Source: Actinoallomurus liliacearum
GTDB taxonomy: Bacteria > Actinomycetota > Actinomycetes > Streptosporangiales > Streptosporangiaceae
Assembly: GCF_039542035.1 (NCBI RefSeq)
Contig: NZ_BAABHJ010000040.1
Span: forward strand, 310,001-374,000
Length of the DNA stretch: 64,000 bases
Reading direction: 5' to 3'
Shown here: positions 52,596 through 60,478 of the stretch, piece after piece
How positions within the stretch are numbered: position 1 is the stretch's first letter
Layout of the letters: every line of letters begins with the position of its first letter
Notes under the pieces: generated by a model
The model's database searches: none
What the model was told of the DNA's origin: nothing
The model's input: only the letters and a program-made list of their open reading frames with translations
Position numbers and translations under genes: made by a program

Positions 52596-53119
52596 TTGCC
52601 GAATCTCGCTGTATTGGATCAAGGCGGCGGCGCAAGCGCCGCCGCAGGCCGCCCGCTCCGGCACGCCCTACGGGCGTGCGGCGTGGGCGCCGGTCCCTCC
52701 GGCCGTGCCGATCGGGCGGCCCTGGCGGACGAAGACCCAACCGCGGATTCTCTCCAGCGGCATCGGCTCCGGATCGTTCTCGCGGGATGGGCGCAGGGCC
52801 GCCGGCAGACTCGCATTCGCTCGCCCTACGGGTGGCCTACGGCCATCAGACGGCAGCCCCGCTCACCAGATCATGGGTCCTGTAGAAGATGCCTCCGGCG
52901 GGGGAGCTTCCGGCTCCGGGATGGGAGCCACGCCGGGCACTGGTTGGCCGGTGGTTGAGGTGGAAGCCTGGTCATCCCGTCCGCCGTCGTCCCAGGACGA
53001 GCCGAGCAGACCAGGCCCCACGGGTCGAGGTCGTTCGTCCGGTAGGGCGCTCCACCTCGACCCGTGGGGCCTGGCCCGCTCCCCGGAGGGTGGGACGACG
53101 GCAGACGGGATGACCAGGC
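52596..53119. repeat. Diverged island repeat, copy B
   Basis: Aligns with 32721-33248 throughout, including short hairpins and the terminal giant hairpin. It fills the AICE between the cargo genes and the small acidic gene near attR. Stems are better conserved than loops (CCCTTCGGG versus CCCTACGGG; GCCTTCGGC versus GCCTACGGC). Confidence 0.85.
52966..53119 (+). ncRNA. Giant hairpin element, copy B (candidate structured RNA or DNA)
   Basis: Outer arms 52966-52994 and 53091-53119 pair at 28 of 29 positions; the inner 21-bp stem 53011-53031 with 53054-53074 is perfect. Compared with copy A, paired positions change together (C53019-G53066 for T-A; T52969-A53116 for G-C). It ends 25 nt before the next small gene. 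Confidence 0.55.
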
Positions 53120-53144
53120 GGATGGCTTACGGAAGGGCTGTGCA

Positions 53145-53399
53145 TTGACAGATCTTGAGCGCGTCCTAGGGAAGGCCCTCGTGGAGATCATCGTCTCTAT
53201 CGATCTGAGTGATGACGACGACATCGATCCGGACGTGGCAACAAGCCTTCTGGAACCGGTGGCCGCCGTCCTGCAAGGTACGTCCGCTGAGGGTCGACGT
53301 GCCCTCGTCGATCTGCTCATCGAGTGTGCAGAGGAGGAGACCGTGCCCGAGCGGAGAATGACCGTCCTGGACCTCCCCGGAGCCCTGGGCCTCATCTAA
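53145..53399 (+). CDS. Small acidic hypothetical protein at the AICE right end
   Basis: An 84-aa protein, LTDLERVLGKALVEIIVSIDLSDDDDIDPDVATSLLEPVAAVLQGTSAEGRRALVDLLIECAEEETVPERR, mostly helical and acidic. This resembles small immunity- or regulator-like proteins; no family is recognised. TTG 53145 has GGAAGG 8 nt upstream. It lies directly after giant hairpin B, as the membrane protein at 33325 does after hairpin A, and before the arm-type site near attR. Confidence 0.6.
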   Translation: MTDLERVLGKALVEIIVSIDLSDDDDIDPDVATSLLEPVAAVLQGTSAEGRRALVDLLIECAEEETVPERRMTVLDLPGALGLI

Positions 53400-53426
53400 T
53401 CGGGGGCTCTGTCCGCAGCCTCACGC

Positions 53427-53447
53427 CGGGCCATTAGCGGGCCATTA
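53427..53447. promoter_or_regulatory. Putative integrase arm-type site, right
   Basis: 21 nt identical to 42784-42804 and in the same orientation: two CGGGCCATTA units. It lies 86 nt inside attR. Confidence 0.6.
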
Positions 53448-53532
53448 ACCCCGGCGATCAAGGGTCAACAGCGGTCACTGGCGGACACATGCTCGCCCAG
53501 GTCAACGGCCATATGGGGCAAGATCGGCATGA

Positions 53533-53601
53533 TTTGCAAGCAGGAAGTCCGGGGTTCGAATCCCCGTGGCTCCACCAGCCAAAACGCCCCCGCCCTGATC
53601 A
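53533..53601 (+). repeat. attR, 69-bp direct repeat
   Basis: Identical to attL (42701-42769). It holds the tRNA-Ala 3' part only, from the anticodon loop on, so it is not a second tRNA gene. Confidence 0.95.
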
Positions 53602-53614
53602 TGGGCGGGGGCGT
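53584..53614. terminator. Hairpin overlapping attR
   Basis: Perfect 12-bp stem ACGCCCCCGCCC/GGGCGGGGGCGT, probably the original terminator of the tRNA-Ala transcript. The next 250 bp (53615-53865) hold no gene that I can support. Confidence 0.75.
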
Positions 53615-53865
53615 CGTGCAATTAACGTGCATGAGGCCGGCCCTGGCGCAGGCCTTATCGGGAGGAGTCGCCTTGCGGAGCGGCCTGTTGCCGAGTTTTT
53701 GGCACGGCCTCGACATCAACCGCGGCTGATCAGATTCCAAGGCCTCGCAGGAAGTCTGTGATGGCGGATCGGATCCGGCCTTTCCAGGGATACGTCGTGG
53801 CCGGCTGCCCGCCGGCCCGGCTCCTGCGGCTTATGGTTGGCCCATCGGACTCCGGAGGTGCGAGC

Positions 53866-54108
53866 ATGTCGCGCATAGGAAGCCCCGTCCGCGCGCTGAT
53901 GCGACTCGACGATCGAGTCCTGGGAGCCCGGCTCTACTACCGGCCGCTGCCGCCGCTCCGCGTGGACATCGCCCGTACGGTCGCCGCTGCCACCCTCGTA
54001 TCGCTGTTCGCCGCCCTCACCGGGAACCTGTTCTTCCTCGTTCTCCCGGCTCCCGCCATCGCCGCGGTCTGGTACCGGCGAGCCCGTCACAATCGCCGAT
54101 CCGGCTGA
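53866..54108 (+). CDS. Small membrane protein
   Basis: An 80-aa protein: MSRIGSPVRALMRLDDRVLGARLYYRPLPPLRVD is the likely cytoplasmic head, then two membrane helices (IARTVAAATLVSLFAALTG and LFFLVLPAPAIAAVWY), then RRARHNRRSG. GGAGG is 8 nt before ATG 53866. First chromosomal gene after the AICE. No recognised family. Confidence 0.65.
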   Translation: MSRIGSPVRALMRLDDRVLGARLYYRPLPPLRVDIARTVAAATLVSLFAALTGNLFFLVLPAPAIAAVWYRRARHNRRSG

Positions 54109-54230
54109 CCGAGAAGCACCTCCGGTGGGGCCCACAGGCTCCGGAATGCCCAGGCCGAGCAGAGCGGCACCATCGAGGCGCCGACACCGCCGGAAGCGGC
54201 GTACACAGGCTGCAGGACCTCCGCGCCGCG

Positions 54231-55094
54231 CTACCGACCGGTCACCACGGGGCGGTCTGAGGGAATTCCCCACTCGCTCCAGGACCCGTCGTACACGGCC
54301 AGCTCCCGGTACCCGGCCAGCCTGGCCGCCAATGCCAGGACGCAGGCGGTGACCCCCGAACCGCAGCTGAAGGTCAGCTTTTCGCGATCCTCAACGAGAC
54401 CCTCGAAGATGCCTTTCAACTCGGCGGTGGGGCGCATCAGTCCCTCCCGCTGCACCTCGCCGAACGGCAGGTTGACCGCCCCAGGCATATGGCCGCCGCG
54501 CAGTCCCGGACGGGGCTCAGAGGCCGTACCGGAGAATCGGTCCCGAGAACGGGCGTCGAGGACCGTTGAGGATGGATCGATCAGGGCGGCCGCCACCTCG
54601 TCACCGCCGACGATCCACCCCGGTCGCGGGCGGGCTGTGAAGCTCCCAGAGTGCGGTGCGGGTGCAGGCCGCCCGCTTTCCACCGGCAGCCCGGCTGCTT
54701 CCCAGGCGGGCAGGCCACCGTCGAGTACGGCAACCCGGTCGAAGCCCATCGCCTGGAGCATCCACCAGGCTCGGGCGCTGGAGTAGATCCCTGCCGTGTC
54801 GTAGACGATCACCGTGCTGTCGTCGTCCAGTCCGAGGGAGCGCATCTCGTCGGTGAACTGGTCTGCCCCGGGCATCGCATGGGGCAGCGGATTGGAGTGG
54901 TCGGACAGTGCCCCGTCGATGTCGAAGGGCCGTGCACCCGGGATCCGCCGAGGGGCGCCGCGGTGCACTCCCACCGACGCATCAAGCACGACCAGGCCGG
55001 GCGCAGCCAACTGGCGCGCAAGCCAGTCGGCGGTAACGAGCGGGCCGAATGGTCCAGGGGCACTTCCTGTCAACGCCTCGTCGGCTCGTTCCAC
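54231..55094 (-). CDS. 3-mercaptopyruvate/thiosulfate sulfurtransferase
   Basis: A 287-aa two-domain rhodanese. The first, inactive domain has VVLDASVGVHRGAPRRIPGARPFDIDGALSD and STVIVYDTAGIYSSARAWWMLQAMGFDRVAVLDGGLPAWEAAGLPVE; the second has VLDARSRDRFSG and the catalytic loop FSCGSGVTACVLALAARLAG. The CGSGVTA loop is typical of mercaptopyruvate sulfurtransferases, whereas thiosulfate enzymes have a more basic CRKGVT-like loop, so MST activity is favoured. GTG 55094 has GAGGAGGG 6 nt upstream; the frame also opens at 55133. Confidence 0.9.
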   Translation of the reverse strand: MERADEALTGSAPGPFGPLVTADWLARQLAAPGLVVLDASVGVHRGAPRRIPGARPFDIDGALSDHSNPLPHAMPGADQFTDEMRSLGLDDDSTVIVYDTAGIYSSARAWWMLQAMGFDRVAVLDGGLPAWEAAGLPVESGRPAPAPHSGSFTARPRPGWIVGGDEVAAALIDPSSTVLDARSRDRFSGTASEPRPGLRGGHMPGAVNLPFGEVQREGLMRPTAELKGIFEGLVEDREKLTFSCGSGVTACVLALAARLAGYRELAVYDGSWSEWGIPSDRPVVTGR

Positions 55095-55318
55095 GCAACG
55101 CCCTCCTCGGGACCCGCCCAACCGCGGCCGCATCCTAGCCGGTACGCCTAACGAGCGAGCCGCGTGGCGCGTAAGGCGGTCAGGGATCAGCGACGGTCAC
55201 CCACGGGTACATGGGCGCAAGGTTTCCTCCGGATCTGCCGAGTGGGCGGGCCGGGCCGGCCTTACCTATCGCATCCCGCGTCGTGGACATCGCCGCAGCG
55301 GCGAAGGAGACTGTGATC

Positions 55319-55543
55319 ATGCTCTGGTACGTGTTAACGCTCGCAGGAATCGTCGTGCTGCTTCTGGCGGTCGCCGCCGTCTCCGACCTACGAGGTCGTC
55401 GCCGGGGAAAGAGTCCGAAGAGCGCAGGGCGCATATGGCGACCGATCCGCGAGACCCAACGCGATATTCATGCGTACCGCGCCTTCTCACGGACGGTCCG
55501 AGGACCGGGCACTGATTGGATGGACCACCGCCGTCGCAGATAG
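55319..55543 (+). CDS. Small membrane protein
   Basis: A 74-aa protein: LWYVLTLAGIVVLLLAVAAV is an N-terminal membrane helix, followed by a basic cytoplasmic part (SDLRGRRRGKSPKSAGRIWRPIRETQRDIHAYRAFSR). AGGAG is 9 nt before ATG 55319. It diverges from the sulfurtransferase gene. Unknown family. Confidence 0.6.
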   Translation: MLWYVLTLAGIVVLLLAVAAVSDLRGRRRGKSPKSAGRIWRPIRETQRDIHAYRAFSRTVRGPGTDWMDHRRRR

Positions 55544-55591
55544 TGATACGGGACAGCCTCGCAGGGCGCAGGGCCGCCGGGGACGTTCGGC

Positions 55592-55735
55592 GTGCTGGTC
55601 AACGACAGCGAACTGCAGGGCGGCAACTACGGGATCGCCAAGGAGAACATCTCCGTCGACGGGCCTGACGACAGCGAGCTGCACTGGAGCAGAACCTTCG
55701 GTTGCACCGGCTCGAGCGGCACTCCCTCGTCCTGA
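55592..55735 (+). pseudogene. Possible gene remnant
   Basis: A 47-codon frame encodes VLVNDSELQGGNYGIAKENI followed by SVDGPDDSELHWSRTFGCTGSSG, a composition like the end of an exported protein. No ribosome site and no upstream part are found, so it may be a decayed 3' fragment. Low support. Confidence 0.25.
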
Positions 55736-55792
55736 ACCCGCCGCACGTCCACCCGTCGTTCGCCACAACCCGGCGGGTGGACCTCCGGTCTC

Positions 55793-56203
55793 TTACTCGG
55801 GCCACCCGATCACCTGGTCGAGATGAAGATTCCGGAGAACGGCGTTGGCGAGTTTCGCGCCCGTGACGTCGGACAGTCCGTAGGGACGGATGCCTGTGTT
55901 GACGTATCCCAGCCGGGCTCCGGTGAGGTCGGCGTTCCGGAGATCGGCTTCGCGCAGATCACAGGCGGCGAAGTTCGCGCCTCTCAGCGACGCGCCTCGT
56001 AGATCAGCGCCTCGGAAGTCGCACATCTTGAACGAACAGCCGTCGAGAGTGGCGTGGCGGAGGTCGGTTCCGATGAAAGAGCAGCGATCGAACCTCAGGT
56101 GCTGCGTCCGTACCGACGACAGATCCCGGCCGTCGAAGACCCGCCGGTCCACGGCCGTACCGTAAGGCAGCTCTCCCAGCGATCGCCTCGGCTCGGAACG
56201 CAC
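55793..56203 (-). CDS. Pentapeptide repeat protein
   Basis: A 136-aa protein with a run of A(D/N)Lxx pentapeptides: LRFDRCSFIGTDLRHATLDGCSFKMCDFRGADLRGASLRGANFAACDLREADLRNADLTGARLGYV, about 14 repeats, expected to form a right-handed quadrilateral beta helix. Some family members mimic DNA and protect gyrase (MfpA, Qnr); this one is shorter and has a non-repeat C-terminus (LHLDQVIGWPE), so that role is not assured. It follows the membrane protein and hydrolase genes in the same direction by 9 nt. Confidence 0.88.
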   Translation of the reverse strand: MRSEPRRSLGELPYGTAVDRRVFDGRDLSSVRTQHLRFDRCSFIGTDLRHATLDGCSFKMCDFRGADLRGASLRGANFAACDLREADLRNADLTGARLGYVNTGIRPYGLSDVTGAKLANAVLRNLHLDQVIGWPE

Positions 56204-56212
56204 TGGTCGCGC

Positions 56213-56560
56213 CTACGGGCGTGGCTCGCGGGTGAGTCCTTCCGGCGGTCCCGATCGGGTGGTCGGCGGTGCAGCCTCGTTCCCCGGTGGCTGGGCGCCG
56301 CCGTACGTCCTCTGGCGAGAAAGCGGTCGCCGGCGCTCGAACGCCAGCAGCACCAATTCGGGTACTCCGCCCAGCCACCACCACCGTCGTGGAGTATCGG
56401 AACGCGCGCGTATCCAGTAGCCGACCGTCCAGGCGAGAAACAACACACCGTAGGAAACGGTCAGTGAGTAATCCGGCGGTACCTGAACACTGCCCATCGC
56501 TGCGACCAGCACCCCGACGATCACCCAGACGACGAGCGCCATGATGAAACGGACGATCAC
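56213..56560 (-). CDS. Hypothetical membrane protein
   Basis: A 115-aa protein with two membrane helices (RFIMALVVWVIVGVLVAAMG and YSLTVSYGVLFLAWTVGYWI) and a basic cytoplasmic tail (RARSDTPRRWWWLGGVPELVLLAFERRRPLSRQ, then a proline-rich end). GTG 56560 overlaps the hydrolase stop by four bases (GTGA), and pentapeptide protein follows 9 nt later, so the three form an operon. Function unknown. Confidence 0.7.
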   Translation of the reverse strand: MIVRFIMALVVWVIVGVLVAAMGSVQVPPDYSLTVSYGVLFLAWTVGYWIRARSDTPRRWWWLGGVPELVLLAFERRRPLSRQRTYGGAQPPGNEAAPPTTRSGPPEGLTREPRP

Positions 56561-57447
56561 TGTCCGAGCTTTTCACACGTGTGCGTTTCCGACTGAATTC
56601 CGCTTCGTGACCGTACATTCCGGCCGACTCCGCGCCCGCTCCGGTTACCCCCAAGCCCTTGAAGGAACTCCGCGACGGCGGCTCGGACCGCCTCCGGTCT
56701 CTCCAAGTGCACGTCGTGACCGGCTCCCGGCACCGTGACCATGGTCGTGTTCGGCCGATCACGCGCGATCTCGCGCGCGGCGTCGGCGGAGAAGAAGCCG
56801 GACTCGGCGAGCACGACGAGGGTCGGACAGGACACCTGTCTCCACTCCGGCCAGAACGAACGCCGAGACAGCTCCACCACGGACCGGACCATGAGCTCGG
56901 GTTCGAAGCGCGGCCACCAACCGTCCTGCCGTTCCTCCAGGGCGGCCGCCCAACCCGAGCCCACCGGGCCGCCGCCGAAGAACTCGATCGCCGCATCCTG
57001 CGAGCCGAATGGCACGGGCCATGACGCGAGCCAACTCCTGATGGCGTTCGGGAGGTCGGCGTCGGGGTTTCCAGGACCGGCTTCGACCAGCACCAACGCC
57101 TGGACCAGGTCGGGGCGGGCGGCCGCCGCGAGCATGGCCGTGTGACCGCCCAGAGACTGCCCGATCAGGACGGCCTCTCCCAATTCCAGCTCGTCGATGA
57201 TGGTGACGACGTCGGCGACGTAGGCCGCTCGGGACACATCGGCCGGACGCCGCTCACTCGCCCCGTGCGCACGCTGGTCGAAGGCCAGGACACGGTGTCG
57301 TTCCCGCAACCACCCGGCGGTCGTATCCCACTCACCAGAGTGACCGGCCAGCCCATGGAGCATTACGACCGGCGACCCGGACCCGCCGTAATCGCGGACC
57401 ATCAGCCGGACGCCGTGCCTGACCACGCCGCGTTCCACCCGATCCAT
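56557..57447 (-). CDS. Alpha/beta hydrolase
   Basis: A 296-aa hydrolase: oxyanion-hole HGLAGHSGEW near residue 30, the nucleophile elbow GQSLGGH with serine near residue 96, an acidic residue around LVVLAESGFFS, and the catalytic histidine in PGAGHDVHLERPEAV. It resembles esterases and haloperoxidase-like enzymes; the substrate is unknown. ATG 57447 is chosen because GGAGGG lies 6 nt upstream; the open frame to 57675 covers the antisense region and the small lipoprotein. First gene of the operon with the membrane and pentapeptide proteins. Confidence 0.9.
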   Translation of the reverse strand: MDRVERGVVRHGVRLMVRDYGGSGSPVVMLHGLAGHSGEWDTTAGWLRERHRVLAFDQRAHGASERRPADVSRAAYVADVVTIIDELELGEAVLIGQSLGGHTAMLAAAARPDLVQALVLVEAGPGNPDADLPNAIRSWLASWPVPFGSQDAAIEFFGGGPVGSGWAAALEERQDGWWPRFEPELMVRSVVELSRRSFWPEWRQVSCPTLVVLAESGFFSADAAREIARDRPNTTMVTVPGAGHDVHLERPEAVRAAVAEFLQGLGGNRSGRGVGRNVRSRSGIQSETHTCEKLGQ

Positions 57448-57524
57448 CCCAAGCCCTCCGTTGCGAATCGCCATCCGACCCATCGTCGGGATGGGTTTGC
57501 CGGCCCGTACGGCCGGGACCGTTC

Positions 57525-57716
57525 TCAGCGGCGCATCCAGAGGAAACCGATGTTGTCCTCCTCGTACTGCGGGATGTCGACGACGGCGAGTGCGCGGCCG
57601 GCCAGGTGCGGGGCCGGCGTACGGGTGATCGGTACGGGGCCGGAGGCCGACGGGTGAGGCGATCCACCCGTGCACGCCGCCAGGGCCGCCGCCGCTAACG
57701 CGGCTCGGACGATCAT
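57525..57716 (-). CDS. Possible small lipoprotein
   Basis: A 63-aa frame: MIVRAALAAAALAAC gives a short signal peptide with a LAAC lipobox (cysteine at residue 15), then TGGSPHPSASGPVPITRTP and VVDIPQYEEDNIGFLW. No ribosome site is obvious. The mature part would be under 50 residues, so it may be a fragment of a longer secreted protein. Confidence 0.4.
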   Translation of the reverse strand: MIVRAALAAAALAACTGGSPHPSASGPVPITRTPAPHLAGRALAVVDIPQYEEDNIGFLWMRR

Positions 57717-57809
57717 GACGCGATCGTATGTGGGGTCTCGTCCGATGTGCGTGCTTCGCCCGCGCCGATGCGCTCGCGCCGCGATCGCGTACGGCAGTGT
57801 CCTCGTAGA

Positions 57810-58319
57810 TCAGGCGGGTTCTGAGGAGGTCTCCTCAGGCTGGAGTGCGGCGGTGTCCGGCTTGGCCGGCCCGGCGGGGACCAGCAGGAAGACCTTCGGG
57901 CTGAGGCGTTCCATGTCGCCGCCCCGTGCGCAGATGAGGCCGGCGGAGAAGTCGACGAGTTGTCTGGCTTCGTCGTCCGTCATCGCCGTGAGGTCCATGA
58001 CGACCGGAACACCCTCGCGGAAGTAGTGCCCCACATGGAGCACCTCGTTGTAGTCGCGTGGCCGCAGCCTCTTCACGATGCCCGTCGTGGTGCCCGGCTC
58101 GGCTGGTGTCGAGGGAATCAGGAGGAAGACCTTGTGACTGAGGCGTTCCATGTCGCCGCCGCGCCCGTAGATGAGGCCGGCGGAGAAGTCGACGAGTTGT
58201 CTGGCCTCGTCGTCCGTCATCGCCGTGAGGTCCATCACGACCAGAACGCCCTTACGGAAGTAGTGCCCCACATACCGGACGTCGTTGTAGTCACGAGGCC
58301 GCACTGTCTCGACTATCAC
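57810..58319 (-). CDS. Protein with two tandem SepF domains
   Basis: A 169-aa protein made of two copies of the SepF fold, 79 residues apart: RPRDYNDVRYVGHYFRKGVLVVMDLTAMTDDEARQLVDFSAGLIYGRGGDMERLSHKVFLLIP and a second copy from RPRDYNEV to KVFLLVP, followed by an acidic tail. SepF is normally a single domain behind an N-terminal membrane helix; it anchors FtsZ. The amphipathic membrane-binding helix is missing here. The two DNA halves are also very similar (237-bp period), so the duplication is fairly recent. GTG 58319 is the start. Function may differ from canonical SepF. Confidence 0.85.
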   Translation of the reverse strand: MIVETVRPRDYNDVRYVGHYFRKGVLVVMDLTAMTDDEARQLVDFSAGLIYGRGGDMERLSHKVFLLIPSTPAEPGTTTGIVKRLRPRDYNEVLHVGHYFREGVPVVMDLTAMTDDEARQLVDFSAGLICARGGDMERLSPKVFLLVPAGPAKPDTAALQPEETSSEPA

Positions 58320-58431
58320 GGCCCCAGTCTTCCGCAGCGACCAGGAACATCAAGGCTCTCAGGCGTACGCGCGCGGTCGTGGCGGCAACGGCCGGTGCCA
58401 TTTCGGGACGCCGAACCCGCGCGGACGGAAA

Positions 58432-58467
58432 GTGCCCCGTACGCGCAGGTCCGCGCGTACGGGGCAC
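58432..58467. terminator. Hairpin terminator after the carboxypeptidase gene
   Basis: Perfect 15-bp stem (58432-58446 with 58453-58467) around a 6-nt loop, 38 nt past the stop of the dac gene on the minus strand. Confidence 0.8.
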
Positions 58468-58504
58468 CGCTCCGGCAGGGCCGCTCGGCGGCTCGTGGCC
58501 GCGG

Positions 58505-60067
58505 TCAGCGGCTCGTGGCCTTGCCCTTGGTCCAGGTGGATTCGAGGTCTCCACCGCTCCGCGTCGTCGTCTCCTTGCGGACGGTGTTCTGCGCGGAAGC
58601 GGACGTGCCTGCCGCGAGTCGGACCGCGATCTTGTCCTCGATGTCCTTCGGGGCACCGCCCTGGTAGCCGTTGAACATGATCGAGAAGATCAGCGGCTGC
58701 CCGGTGTCGTCCTTCACGTAGCCGCTCAGCGCGGTCACGCCGGTGAGCGTGCCGGACTTCGCGTGGACGTTCCCGGCCGCGGGTGTTCCCTTCATCCGCG
58801 AGGCCAGGGTGCCGCCGACGAGCTGGTCGGGCTGGCCGGCGATGGGCAGCGCGTTGTACCAGGTCGAGAACCAGGGCTTCGCCTGTACGGCCTTGAGGAT
58901 GACGCTCACCTGACGGGGCGTCGTCTGGTTCGTACGCGAGAGCCCCGAGCCGTCGGTCTGCTTCACCTTGGTGGTGTCGACGCCGAGCGTCTTCAGGTAT
59001 CGGGACGTCGCGGCGATTCCCGCCGCGCGGGTGCCCTTGCCCGCGACCTTGTGGCCGATCGCCTTGGTCAAAATCTCGGCGATCTGGTTGTTGCTGAGCT
59101 TGAGGAAGGGCGTCGCCAGCTGGGACAGCGGCATCGACCGCCGGGTGGTGACCATCTTGGCGGTCTTGGGGGTCGCGGCCCGCTTTGTCGCCCCCACGAC
59201 GGTGACTCCGTGGGCCTTGAGCGCGCTGCGGAAGACGTCGGCCGCGTACTGCGTCGGGTTCGGCGCGGTGGAGAGATGGTCCTCCTTCCCGCCGTTCGCC
59301 GGGTAGGACCCGGTGATGACGATCGTGTTGGTGCCGTTCGTACGGTCGACCGACACGGTCGAGCCCGTCCCCGCCTTCCCCGTCGTCGCCCGATTGTCGA
59401 TCTTCACGACGCTCGTCGGAGGATTCAGCGTGACGTTGACGGGCTGCCCCTCCTGGCCCGGGGTGATGGTCACGCCGATCGATCCGGCGTCGAACACGTC
59501 GTCCGGTGAGACGTTCAGCGCCGAGATCCCGGCCGCGTAGGAGTAGGGCAGGTCCGACGGGTCCCATCCCGGCGGGGTGTACTGCCGGTCGAACCAGGTG
59601 TCGTCGGCGACCAGGTTGCCCTTGATCTTCTTGATGCCCTTGGCCGCGACCGCGGCGGCGAGCTTGTCGTAGTCGGCCGCGCGCAGGGTCGGGTCGCCCG
59701 TGCCCTTCAGGTACAGGTTCCCGCCGCGCGTGTAGACGTTCGTACGGAAGCGGTAGCCGGCACCGAGGATGCCGAAGGCCGCGGTGGACGTCTCGATCTT
59801 GTTGTTCGAGCCCGGGATCTTCTGCGCGTCGGAGTCACGGTCGTAGAGGACCGCGCCGGTCTTGGCGTTACGGACGATGACACCGATGCTCGCGCCCTTG
59901 AGGCGACTGTCCGTCAGGATGTTGTCGATGTCGGCCTTGAGGTCGCCGCTGGTGGCCGCCGTCGGCGTCACCGTGTTCGTATCCGTCTGCGCGAGGGCCA
60001 CGGCCGCCGTCGCGACGACCGCACCGCCCGCCATTACGGCGATTGTCCCTTTCAAAGATCGACTCAT
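58505..60067 (-). CDS. dacB: D-alanyl-D-alanine carboxypeptidase/endopeptidase (PBP4 type)
   Basis: Exported serine peptidase that trims peptidoglycan stem peptides. The 520-aa protein has a signal peptide (MSRSLKGTIAVMAGGAVVATAAVALAQ), then the class C PBP motifs: PGSNNK (S-x-x-K) near residue 85, SNN in FLKLSNNQIAEIL near residue 325, and HAKSGT (the KTG box with serine) near residue 445. A long insert between the first two motifs is typical of the PBP4/DacB family. It stands alone and ends in a terminator. Start ATG 60067. Confidence 0.94.
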   Translation of the reverse strand: MSRSLKGTIAVMAGGAVVATAAVALAQTDTNTVTPTAATSGDLKADIDNILTDSRLKGASIGVIVRNAKTGAVLYDRDSDAQKIPGSNNKIETSTAAFGILGAGYRFRTNVYTRGGNLYLKGTGDPTLRAADYDKLAAAVAAKGIKKIKGNLVADDTWFDRQYTPPGWDPSDLPYSYAAGISALNVSPDDVFDAGSIGVTITPGQEGQPVNVTLNPPTSVVKIDNRATTGKAGTGSTVSVDRTNGTNTIVITGSYPANGGKEDHLSTAPNPTQYAADVFRSALKAHGVTVVGATKRAATPKTAKMVTTRRSMPLSQLATPFLKLSNNQIAEILTKAIGHKVAGKGTRAAGIAATSRYLKTLGVDTTKVKQTDGSGLSRTNQTTPRQVSVILKAVQAKPWFSTWYNALPIAGQPDQLVGGTLASRMKGTPAAGNVHAKSGTLTGVTALSGYVKDDTGQPLIFSIMFNGYQGGAPKDIEDKIAVRLAAGTSASAQNTVRKETTTRSGGDLESTWTKGKATSR

Positions 60068-60478
60068 GGCAACCGATGGTAACGATCACGACACGCCGTC
60101 TACGCGAGACTTGCGATATTCGCCCGTTATCCGCCCGCGGAATTCGGGGGCGACCATGCGTTGAAGCCGGTGGAAATCCCCGCTGACCTGGCAGAATTCG
60201 CCGCTTGCATGGCGCGGTTCATGAGGTGCTCGCGGGCATCCTGACAGTCGGCACCGACACTTCCGGACCCGCCCATCAGCGGGCCGGAAAATGTCGGCGG
60301 GGTCGGCCATGCTCTCTCGCGGGTTCCCCGAGAAGAGAGGCCTCCCCATGTCGATCCCTGTCTCCGGCCGGCGCGCAGGCGCGCGTACGGGACGGTCAGT
60401 GGACTCATCGGTCCCGTTCTGGGACGGGTCACCGGCCGTTGACCGGCCGTGCCGGGCACGTGTCGAAGGGCGCCGGCG
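60068..60478. other. Gene-free stretch between dacB and the SWIM gene
   Basis: 411 bp between divergent genes. Open frames on both strands lack ribosome sites and recognisable protein. Promoters for both neighbours must lie here; I cannot locate them. Confidence 0.5.

Larger units (their letters stand above)
42701..53601. mobile_element. Integrative and conjugative element (AICE) in tRNA-Ala
   Basis: A 10.9-kb pSAM2-like element bounded by a 69-bp perfect direct repeat (42701-42769 and 53533-53601). It holds int and xis beside the tRNA, a rolling-circle Rep, an FtsK-type translocase for double-stranded transfer, a Pra-like activator operon, a GntR repressor, and cargo. All hallmark modules look intact, so it may be able to excise and transfer. 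The last 900 bp hold a repeat rather than transfer genes. Confidence 0.93.

Noticed and set aside
53533..53574. Second tRNA-Ala gene
   Set aside because: Only the part from the anticodon loop onward is present; it is attR of the AICE.
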